This document shows, piece by piece, positions 1-5,807 of a stretch of DNA of 5,807 nt. The number at the start of each line of letters is the position of its first letter. The stretch's first letter is position 1. The notes beneath the pieces are model-generated. The model was not told where the DNA came from and searched no databases. It worked only from the letters and a program-made list of their open reading frames with translations. This stretch comes from Clostridia bacterium (GTDB taxonomy: Bacteria > Bacillota_A > Clostridia > Oscillospirales > Acutalibacteraceae): positions 1 to 5,807 of the forward strand of contig JAFPCJ010000002.1 of the NCBI GenBank assembly GCA_017423885.1, written 5' to 3'. Both the position numbers and the translations under genes were made by a program.

Positions 1-2538
1 ACTTCAGCTACTATGGTAGATGTTGAATATGCCGAAGATGAAGAGTACGGTAAAGTTGCGGTTATTTCTTACAACAGAGGTTTTGTAGGCGGATATGATG
101 CAGGCGTTATATTGCCCTTTACCATGGCAGACGGTGTAACCTATCGTTTCAGAATCACTTATAAATCTGAAGGCGATCCCAACGGATGGTTCTGCTATTC
201 CTTTGACGGAAAGAATGGTCACGGTTCAGCTGTCGGAATAAACAGTGCTGATTGGACTGAGCAGGATTGGTATATCACAGGCTCTGCAGATCAGAAAAAG
301 CTTAGCATCGGTACTAATACCAAGAGTGCTACCCTTTATATTGCAAGCATTGAAGTTGAAATCGCAAAGGGCGTTGCAGGTGACGTAGATAACGACGGAG
401 CAGTTATTGCAGACGACCTTGTTGTTATGAGAAAGCTTCTTGTCGGTCTCGACGAGGGAGAAGCCTTCGTTTCCGCCGCAGACGTAAACGGTGATGGCGA
501 GACCGATATCAGAGACCTTGTAAGAATCAAAAAGATATTCGAAAATTTTACTTTAGTTGATGAAGCTGAGAGCTTAAATCTTTTGGCGGCAAGTCAGAAC
601 GTTAAGCTTGAAAAAAGCGCAAGCTCATTGAATTTATTGGGAGACGGCTCACGTTTTAAGAAGGCCGTCTCGGGTAAGGATGGCTACGTGATATACAGGA
701 TATCAGGCAGCATCACCGAGGCGGCAATAGAGTGTGATTTCCCTGTAAGCAAATTAGGACAGTTCACCTTTGAAGTGTCCGATAATATGAATGATTGGAC
801 TGCCGTAGTTCCTACGGCAGTCTCTGCCCAGGAGATAAACGGTAATTCTTGGGTTCGATATACCTACTATATCGGAGACCTTGATTACGTAAGCGGTTTA
901 AAGATAAATTTTCCCGATAATGATGAAGCAGGCGTTCGCAAGGTGAAAATAAACCGTGTGGACGATACTGTACTGTATTCCTTAAAGGGATATGACCCCT
1001 ATCTGCGCGAGAGCGCTAACTTTTATGTTGACAGTATCTCGGGAAATGACAGTAACAACGGTCTTTCTGCCGAATCGGCTTTTAAGACACTGTCTGCAGC
1101 GTTTTCAAGATGCTTTGTCCCCGGTGACAGTATACTTCTTGCCCGAGGCGGAAGCTATAAGGGCGGCGTTGAGCTTCACAGCAGCGGTAGCAAGACCGCT
1201 CCTATAAAAATCAGCGCATACGGCGACGGCAACGCTCCTGTTATAACCGATTTTGCAAATAAAGTCGGTCTTGGAATATGGGGCGAATATGTCGAGATAT
1301 CGGAAATAGAGTTTACCTGCCCCGAGGGAATAACCGCTATAGGTTGGTATGCTGTAAAATCAGGAGCCAGCAAGGGTGCAGTTATTAAAAACTGCTATTT
1401 CCATCATATTAATTCAACCGAGACCTCTACGCGCTTTGCATCCCGCGGTACAGGCGGAGTCGCGTTCTACGCGCAGGGCAATAATCCTACGTGGTTTGAC
1501 GGTGCGATAGTAGAAAACAACCGTTTCGACACCCTTGGCAGAGATTCGGTGTATTTTACCTCTCAATGGGCTTGCTGTGATACTAAGCAGGGCTGGGGAG
1601 ACCGCAATCTTGACGCTAATATCGAAGCTGTACGAAATCGTAATATAGCTGTAAGGAACAACAGTATTACCGCAAATGCAGGTGATGCTATTCTGCTTAT
1701 AGGCGCCGAGGATTCGGTTATCGAGCATAATACTGTTGCAAACAGTATACTTATAGGTGACCGTACCGATGAGAAACTCGCATGGGCGGCGGTATGGTAC
1801 CATTCTTCTGTAAACTGCGTTATACAGTATAATGAGGTTTACGGAAATTCAGGCGCTAACGGCGGACATGACCTTCAGGCATTTGACCTTGATATCGCAT
1901 GCCGTGACTGCATAGTTCAGTATAACTACAGTCATGATAACGATGGCGGATTTATGCTGCTTTGCGGAACCGAGGCGGAAAACGGCGGTGGTGTCAGCGG
2001 CGCTGTCATAAGATACAATCTTTCTGTGAATGACGGTGCAAAGGGTCTTAGCGTTTTTGATATTACAGGAAGCATCAGCAATTCTGCTATATACAACAAT
2101 ACGGTATATTGCGGAAAGAATGATGTAAAGCTTGTAAACCTTGCAAACTATCAAAAGGTATCAACACGTTCTGAAAACACAGTATTTACAAATAATATCT
2201 TCTATGCAAAGGATGGTGTATCGGTAAGCTTTGGCTATGGCGACATTAATACCGCGCCTGCATTTACCGATGCTACCTTTAACAAAAATGTGTTTTATAA
2301 CATTTCCGATCCCGTGTGGAGCGGAAGAATAACCGTTATAGACAGCATGAATGAGGATCCGCTCCTTACCGATGCAGGCAATACCGGCAACGGGTTTGAA
2401 GCAGGACAGTTTTATGCTCCGCAGTCAGGCTCTTATGTGCTTGAAGCGGGTACTATTATTGAAAATAACGGAGGTCGGGATTACTTTGGTAATACCGTTT
2501 CTCCGCAAAGCACTCTTATTGGTGCGATAATTGTTTAA
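1..2538 (+). CDS. Secreted dockerin-containing right-handed beta-helix protein (5'-partial)
   Basis: The frame is open from base 1 and 845 residues are visible (numbered here from the first codon). The ATG at 13 is unlikely to be the start: no ribosome binding site precedes it and there is no signal peptide, so the gene continues upstream. Modules in order: a beta-sandwich resembling CBM4/9-type carbohydrate-binding modules (about 1-123, ending LYIASIEVEI); a type I dockerin (127-180); a discoidin (F5/8 C)-like module (about 184-320, with FEVSDNMNDW); and a right-handed parallel beta-helix (341-845) that opens with FYVDSISGNDSNNG and carries many N-N-x-[IVF] turns. The fold is that of pectate lyases and related lyases and glycosidases. 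Substrate and catalytic residues cannot be assigned; the best candidates lie in the HDLQAFD and YSHDN stretch at 623-648. The last two modules are paralogous to the next gene. It probably acts outside the cell, held by dockerin-cohesin binding. Confident about architecture, not about activity. Confidence 0.93.
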   Translation, partial: TSATMVDVEYAEDEEYGKVAVISYNRGFVGGYDAGVILPFTMADGVTYRFRITYKSEGDPNGWFCYSFDGKNGHGSAVGINSADWTEQDWYITGSADQKKLSIGTNTKSATLYIASIEVEIAKGVAGDVDNDGAVIADDLVVMRKLLVGLDEGEAFVSAADVNGDGETDIRDLVRIKKIFENFTLVDEAESLNLLAASQNVKLEKSASSLNLLGDGSRFKKAVSGKDGYVIYRISGSITEAAIECDFPVSKLGQFTFEVSDNMNDWTAVVPTAVSAQEINGNSWVRYTYYIGDLDYVSGLKINFPDNDEAGVRKVKINRVDDTVLYSLKGYDPYLRESANFYVDSISGNDSNNGLSAESAFKTLSAAFSRCFVPGDSILLARGGSYKGGVELHSSGSKTAPIKISAYGDGNAPVITDFANKVGLGIWGEYVEISEIEFTCPEGITAIGWYAVKSGASKGAVIKNCYFHHINSTETSTRFASRGTGGVAFYAQGNNPTWFDGAIVENNRFDTLGRDSVYFTSQWACCDTKQGWGDRNLDANIEAVRNRNIAVRNNSITANAGDAILLIGAEDSVIEHNTVANSILIGDRTDEKLAWAAVWYHSSVNCVIQYNEVYGNSGANGGHDLQAFDLDIACRDCIVQYNYSHDNDGGFMLLCGTEAENGGGVSGAVIRYNLSVNDGAKGLSVFDITGSISNSAIYNNTVYCGKNDVKLVNLANYQKVSTRSENTVFTNNIFYAKDGVSVSFGYGDINTAPAFTDATFNKNVFYNISDPVWSGRITVIDSMNEDPLLTDAGNTGNGFEAGQFYAPQSGSYVLEAGTIIENNGGRDYFGNTVSPQSTLIGAIIV
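379..540 (+). other. Type I dockerin domain, internal
   Basis: Two calcium-binding loop-helix repeats are visible. Repeat 1 begins DVDNDG at 382 and continues into LVVMRKLLVG. Repeat 2 begins DVNGDG at 481 and continues into LVRIKKIF. Loop positions 1, 3, 5 and 12 are D/D/D/D in repeat 1 and D/N/D/D in repeat 2, as expected for calcium ligands. Dockerins bind cohesins on scaffoldins or cell-surface proteins. This one lies between a carbohydrate-binding-like module and a discoidin-like module, whereas dockerins are most often at a terminus. No cohesin is encoded in the window. Confidence 0.9.
641..671. repeat. Inverted repeat, 8-bp stem
   Basis: GAGACGGC at 641-648 pairs perfectly with GCCGTCTC at 664-671 across a 15-nt loop, inside the discoidin-like part of the first gene. 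No T-run follows. It may be chance, but it lies about 125 nt before a stronger hairpin at 798-822. Confidence 0.5.
798..822. repeat. Perfect 11-bp inverted repeat with 3-nt loop inside the first gene
   Basis: GACTGCCGTAG (798-808), the loop TTC (809-811) and CTACGGCAGTC (812-822) form a perfect, G+C-rich hairpin. The frame runs through it and encodes TAVVPTAV, which lies in the discoidin-like module just after the conserved S-D-x-x-x-x-W segment. The sequence after it (TCTGCCCAGG) has no T-run, so it is not an ordinary intrinsic terminator. The structure is certain from the sequence; its role in the mRNA is unknown. Confidence 0.85.
1825..1965 (+). other. Conserved beta-helix core block, copy 1
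   Basis: This 47-residue stretch starts at QYNEVYGNSG, passes through GHDLQAFD and DIA, and ends QYNYSHDN-x-GGFMLLC. It matches the equivalent part of the downstream paralogue at 40 of 47 residues with no gaps, far above the rest of the pair. It is rich in acidic residues, His and Asn, so it is the best candidate for the active or calcium-binding surface of the beta-helix. That role is inferred from conservation only. Confidence 0.8.
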
Positions 2539-2541
2539 AAT

Positions 2542-2548
2542 GAGGTAA
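2542..2548 (+). promoter_or_regulatory. Ribosome binding site for the lipoprotein gene
   Basis: GAGGTAA, with its GAGG core at 2542-2545, lies 8 nt before the ATG at 2554 and just after the stop of the previous gene. The 15-nt gap leaves no room for a separate promoter or terminator, which supports co-transcription and probably translational coupling. Confidence 0.8.
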
Positions 2549-2553
2549 AGATT

Positions 2554-2625
2554 ATGAAAAAGAGATTGTTCGGAATAACAGCTATCATGCTGATCCTGTG
2601 CTTGATGGCAGGTCTTACGGGTTGC
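2554..2625 (+). other. Lipoprotein signal peptide with lipobox
   Basis: Residues 1-24 have a basic n-region (KKR), a hydrophobic core (ITAIMLILCLMAG) and the lipobox LTGC, with the Cys codon at 2623-2625. This fits processing by prolipoprotein diacylglyceryl transferase (Lgt) and signal peptidase II (Lsp). The mature protein would begin CRKSG. Confidence 0.9.
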
Positions 2626-4785
2626 CGTAAAAGCGGACCGCAGGTATCGGGCGAGTGGTTAAGTGAGCGTACATACTACTATTATGATGCCGACGGTAAT
2701 TGGGTAGAGGTAACCGACGACTCTTTCCTCAATGATCCTTCGGGAAACGAAACTACTGAAAATGAGGAGTCTGATGATACTACGGTAAAGCCGGTCGTAG
2801 ACTCCTCGGATTATCAGGTTCTTGTCGATTACTGCGGTAACGATGATTTCAAAAAGGTTTTCGATAAGAAAAATATAACCAAAGAAACGCTTCATGCTGA
2901 TGCTTTGGAGGATGACTGGCGTTTCCGTAAGTTAGAGCAAAAAGACGGTGATGCTTATGTTACTTATAAGGTAGACGGTATTGCTGAATTTTTCGTTGAA
3001 TACAGTTACGGTTCAGGAGCCAGAACAGCAAATGAAATTGCTTTCTATGTATCTAAAGATAATATTAATTGGACCGAAGTTAAGGCTCAGGACGAGATTT
3101 ACATGATCTTCAACGGAGATTCATGGCAGAGAACAAGAGCTTATTTCGGAAATATTGATCCTGCAAACCAATATTTGAAAATATATATCAACACAGTAAA
3201 CGGTTCGCAAGTTTTCAACCCGAACATCAATATGGTTCAGATTAACGGCCTTACTGAAAAGGTTTTGGGAGAACTGGGTATATTCAATTCCAATCTTCCT
3301 GCACAGTCTATTTATATAGACAGTAAAAACGGTAAGGATACAAACTCGGGAACCAGCGAGAAAGAGCCGCTCAAAACACTTTATGCGGCATCCAAAAAAG
3401 TCTATTCACCCGGAAGTAAGATTTTGCTTAAAGCAGGTCAGGAACATTCGGGTTCCCTCACGATAATCGGTAGCGGTGCTAAAGGCAAACCGATAACAGT
3501 TACTTCTTACGGTAGCGGCGCAAAGCCGGTAATTAATGCTCGCGGCGGTTCCGCTATTGAGACCTATGGTGAATATATTAACTTCACAGGTCTTAAAATC
3601 ACAAATAAAACGGGTAAAGCAGGTATAAATGTATTAGCTTGCAAACCCGGTGCTTCAAGTGGAATATCCGTCACAAAATGTGACTTTGAAAATATAAACG
3701 TAAACTTTAACACTACTTCTTATGCTGCTTCAGGTATTCGTTTGGCGGCATCCGGCAGATTGCCTAACTGGTTTGATGGTGTAAAAATAGAAGACAATAC
3801 CTTTAAAAAGGTTGCGCGTTGCGGATTTGTTATTCAGTCTGACTGGACTGCAAAGGTAACCAATCAGGAATGGGGACGTAAGAACGATATCTCCAAGGGC
3901 GAGTGGTTTGGTAACAAGAACGTTGTTGTCAGAAATAATAAACTTGATGAAATAGGAGGAGACGGAATTCTCCTCTTCGGTTGTGAAGGCGGTCTTGTTG
4001 AAAAGAACGTTGTTGCAAATTCGGGTCTCTTCCGCAATCAGGGTGAGATTCACTGGGTTGCTATCTGGTGTCACTCCTGCACAGGCACCGTATTCCAGTA
4101 TAACGAGGTTTACGGTAACTCCGGAAAGAACAACGGTCATGACCTGCAGGCGTTTGACGCTGATATTGCAAACAAGGATTGCATATTCCAGTATAACTAT
4201 AGCCACGATAACGAGGGCGGATTTATGCTGTTGTGTACCAACGATGCAAAGGACAATGCACAGACTACGGGAACCATCGTTCGTTATAACCTTTCTATAA
4301 ACGATAGTAGAGAAAATGGTTATATATTTGAAGTGACTTCAAGTTGCTATGATTCACAAATCTATAACAACACAGTTTACGTTGATAAGTTTAAGAATAT
4401 TAAACTTGTTAACTTTGTCAACTACGACGGTGGTCCGAATGATTCTAAGAACACCGTATTTTCAAACAACATTTTCTATGCTAAAAAAGGTGTTAACGTA
4501 ACCTATAACTTCCAAAAGCTTGTAGATGCTACATTTAATAACAATGTATTCTATAACATTCCTGCTCCTTCTAACAGTAAGGTAAAGGTGAGCGGTGTTA
4601 TAACCGATGACCCGCAGTTTAAGTCGGCAGGCGCTACGGGTAACGGACTTGAGGCAATTGCTAAGAAGTATGCTTTGTCTAATTCGGGTCTGCTCAATAA
4701 GGGTATTGCCGTTTCGAATAACGGCGGCAAGGATCTACTCGGCAATAAGCTTGGCGGTAATATAATGGGCGCAATTCTTAAATGA
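2554..4785 (+). CDS. Lipoprotein with discoidin-like and right-handed beta-helix domains
   Basis: Complete, 743 residues. The start is supported by the GAGG site and by an immediate signal peptide: MKKR, a hydrophobic stretch, then the lipobox L-T-G-C with Cys24 as the lipidation site. An acidic, Thr/Ser-rich linker follows (about 25-88), including a YYYYDADGNW segment. A discoidin-like module covers about 89-232, with FYVSKDNINW as its clearest motif. The right-handed parallel beta-helix runs from 253 to the C-terminus, opening IYIDSKNGKDTNSG and closing NNGGKDLLGN. It is a full-length paralogue of the last two modules of the upstream gene but has no dockerin; the anchor is the lipid. Probably located on the outer face of the cytoplasmic membrane, where it could bind or cleave glycans. 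Pectate-lyase-fold proteins include lyases, glycosidases and epimerases, so the reaction is not assigned. No frameshift or truncation is seen. Confidence 0.95.
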   Translation: MKKRLFGITAIMLILCLMAGLTGCRKSGPQVSGEWLSERTYYYYDADGNWVEVTDDSFLNDPSGNETTENEESDDTTVKPVVDSSDYQVLVDYCGNDDFKKVFDKKNITKETLHADALEDDWRFRKLEQKDGDAYVTYKVDGIAEFFVEYSYGSGARTANEIAFYVSKDNINWTEVKAQDEIYMIFNGDSWQRTRAYFGNIDPANQYLKIYINTVNGSQVFNPNINMVQINGLTEKVLGELGIFNSNLPAQSIYIDSKNGKDTNSGTSEKEPLKTLYAASKKVYSPGSKILLKAGQEHSGSLTIIGSGAKGKPITVTSYGSGAKPVINARGGSAIETYGEYINFTGLKITNKTGKAGINVLACKPGASSGISVTKCDFENINVNFNTTSYAASGIRLAASGRLPNWFDGVKIEDNTFKKVARCGFVIQSDWTAKVTNQEWGRKNDISKGEWFGNKNVVVRNNKLDEIGGDGILLFGCEGGLVEKNVVANSGLFRNQGEIHWVAIWCHSCTGTVFQYNEVYGNSGKNNGHDLQAFDADIANKDCIFQYNYSHDNEGGFMLLCTNDAKDNAQTTGTIVRYNLSINDSRENGYIFEVTSSCYDSQIYNNTVYVDKFKNIKLVNFVNYDGGPNDSKNTVFSNNIFYAKKGVNVTYNFQKLVDATFNNNVFYNIPAPSNSKVKVSGVITDDPQFKSAGATGNGLEAIAKKYALSNSGLLNKGIAVSNNGGKDLLGNKLGGNIMGAILK
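4096..4236 (+). other. Conserved beta-helix core block, copy 2
   Basis: Residues 515-561 of the lipoprotein, the counterpart of 1825-1965. It has the same QYNEVYGNSG, GHDLQAFD, DIA, DCI, QYNYSHDN and GGFMLLC segments. The seven differences are A/K, G/N, L/A, C/N, R/K, V/F and D/E. Of the 40 identical residues, 15 use a different synonymous codon, so the match is kept at the protein level and is not a recent DNA copy. Confidence 0.8.
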
Positions 4786-4794
4786 TCTACAAGT

Positions 4795-4800
4795 GAGAGG
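4795..4800 (+). promoter_or_regulatory. Ribosome binding site for the third gene
   Basis: GAGAGG lies 7 nt before the ATG at 4808 and fixes that start. The 22-nt gap after the lipoprotein stop shows no hairpin or promoter, so the third gene is probably in the same transcript. The leader (GAGGTAGATAT) resembles the one before the second gene (GAGGTAAAGATT). Confidence 0.8.
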
Positions 4801-4807
4801 TAGATAT

Positions 4808-5807
4808 ATGAAAAAATATAGTTTTAAAATACTGTCGTTGCTTTTGGCGGCGGTCGTGCTGGCATCAGCGTGCGCGTGTCTCGGTCTTATAACGGTCACC
4901 GCAGATGATGTTTATGTGACGAGAACGGCTGTTTATGATTGTAATGTAGACGGCACAACAGGCTCGGCTTCAGGCAACAAGTATTTAATGTATAATTACA
5001 ATAATTCTTGGGTCATAGAAAGCGGTACAATGGGCTTTATTCCGCTTTCCTATGTTCAGGATAAGGGTTGCTATGAGATATGGGAGCAACAACTGCTTAC
5101 AGGCTTTGCGGTCTATACTATGAACTCTATCTCCATATCGGATGCTACTCTTAAAGAATGGTATAATTTTGAGGGCTCGGCTGACGGTGAGGAATGGTAC
5201 CCGATATCCTTTGTAAAGGATCCTGACTACAAAAAGGTTTTCGGAACAGGCAGTCAGCACGCTTCCTATAAGCTGTCATTGGTCGATATTCCCGAGGGTA
5301 CTTGCTTTATAAAGCTTTCAGCACCGTATGATAACGGCTCGGCATGGAATAAGGGCTTTTTAAAGGTCGAAATACAGTATAAAGAGCTTTTGCCTGCTCC
5401 CGAAATTACTGCAGAGTATAAAAATCTTTACGGCGCTTTCGCTAATAAGGTTGAAAACGGCAAGAAGGTTACCCGAAGCGTTAAATTAAATGCTACCGAG
5501 ATCGGTGCAGAGGAGGGCGGCTCGCTTACCGTTTTGAGAAACGGTGCTCCCATTTCGGCTGATTCGCTTTATAATGAGACTGAAAAAGGCTATATTATCT
5601 CGCAGGATGGCGAGTATAAGATAATAGCGAGCAACTTTGCAGGAACTGCAGAGCTCGAATTTACGCTTGCAAATATAGTTGAGGATACGGTAGTTACCAA
5701 GACGATAATAGATGATATCTATAATACCGGAAAGACTACCGCATACGAGCGCATTGATACTGCAGATGCTACAAGTAAGGTAGTAATGAGTATCGCCGTT
5801 TCTCCCG
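4808..5807 (+). CDS. Secreted multidomain beta-sandwich protein (3'-partial)
   Basis: The frame is open from the ATG at 4808 to the right edge, giving 333 full codons. The N-terminus is an export signal: MKKYSFK, then a long hydrophobic stretch. Cleavage after TVTA (residue 32, V at -3 and A at -1) is likely. Residues about 38-194 form a beta-rich domain with FEGSADGEEWYPI and FIKLSAP...LKVEIQY, resembling the discoidin-like modules of the two upstream proteins. Residues about 196-290 look like an Ig-like domain, from PAPEITAEY to DGEYKIIASNFAGTAELEFTL, close to the pattern of bacterial surface Ig-like domains. From about 291 another module begins. No dockerin, cohesin, cell-wall sorting signal or catalytic domain is seen in this part; any would lie beyond the edge. 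Being in the same operon suggests a related role in extracellular glycan binding or breakdown. Domain names are from pattern recognition only. Confidence 0.9.
   Translation, partial: MKKYSFKILSLLLAAVVLASACACLGLITVTADDVYVTRTAVYDCNVDGTTGSASGNKYLMYNYNNSWVIESGTMGFIPLSYVQDKGCYEIWEQQLLTGFAVYTMNSISISDATLKEWYNFEGSADGEEWYPISFVKDPDYKKVFGTGSQHASYKLSLVDIPEGTCFIKLSAPYDNGSAWNKGFLKVEIQYKELLPAPEITAEYKNLYGAFANKVENGKKVTRSVKLNATEIGAEEGGSLTVLRNGAPISADSLYNETEKGYIISQDGEYKIIASNFAGTAELEFTLANIVEDTVVTKTIIDDIYNTGKTTAYERIDTADATSKVVMSIAVSP

Noticed and set aside
13..15. ATG at 13 as the start of the first gene
   Set aside because: The frame is open to base 1, no ribosome binding site precedes it, and the protein would lack a signal peptide although all its modules are extracellular types.
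798..835. Hairpin as an intrinsic transcription terminator
   Set aside because: No T-run follows the stem and it lies in the middle of an intact reading frame.
1414..1803. Minus-strand open frame of 129 codons, and others at 1849-2154 and 3730-4206
   Set aside because: They lie opposite well-supported coding sequence and their translations show no domain signal. The last two cover the conserved core in both paralogues and simply mirror its codons.
2539..2553. Separate promoter or terminator between the first and second genes
   Set aside because: The gap is only 15 nt and is taken up by the ribosome binding site.
3469..3534. Repeated GSGAK-KP segments in the lipoprotein
   Set aside because: These are a normal feature of the first turns of this type of beta-helix (S-G-x-x-x-K-P-I then a Y-G-x-G-x-x-P-V-I turn), not a tandem DNA repeat.
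3954..3961. AGGAGGAG, a strong Shine-Dalgarno-like sequence inside the lipoprotein gene, part of a 7-bp inverted repeat (3956-3962 with 3969-3975)
   Set aside because: The sequence is explained by the codons for I-G-G-D-G-I-L-L, a conserved helix turn. The nearest off-frame start (GTG at 3983) is too distant and its frame looks like a shadow.
4862..4885. Cysteines 22 and 24 of the third gene as a lipobox
   Set aside because: The residues before them (A-S-A-C and A-C-A-C) lack the usual Leu or Val at -3, and a good signal peptidase I site (TVTA) follows. A lipoprotein is possible but less likely.

Overview
The window is almost entirely coding and reads left to right. It holds three consecutive plus-strand genes for large secreted or surface proteins, separated by only 15 and 22 nt, each internal start having a purine-rich ribosome binding site. 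This looks like part of one operon. Neither end of the operon is in view: the first gene is open at the left edge and the third at the right edge. I see no promoter, terminator, RNA gene, mobile element or CRISPR array.

A type I dockerin, a Gram-positive style lipoprotein signal, GAGG-type ribosome binding sites and moderate base composition together suggest a fibre- or glycan-degrading anaerobic Clostridia, for example an Oscillospiraceae/Ruminococcaceae-like gut bacterium. The taxonomic guess is inference.

Layout. Gene 1 (1-2538, 5'-partial): carbohydrate-binding-like jelly-roll module, internal dockerin, discoidin-like module, right-handed parallel beta-helix of the pectate-lyase-fold type. 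Gene 2 (2554-4785, complete): lipoprotein signal peptide, acidic linker, discoidin-like module, and a beta-helix that is a diverged paralogue of gene 1's C-terminal part. Gene 3 (4808 to the right edge, 3'-partial): signal peptide, a further beta-sandwich domain that may be discoidin-like, an Ig-like domain, and the start of another module.

Interpretation. Genes 1 and 2 share their last two modules but carry different targeting devices, a dockerin in one and a lipid anchor in the other. A reasonable inference is that the operon places related beta-helix proteins (probably polysaccharide lyase- or glycosidase-like, substrate unknown) in two extracellular locations, with gene 3 adding another binding or catalytic protein. 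No cohesin or scaffoldin is visible, so the partner of the dockerin is unknown. The most notable points are the internal dockerin at an apparent fusion junction, the strongly conserved HDLQAFD...YSHDN block in both paralogues, and a perfect 11-bp hairpin inside gene 1.
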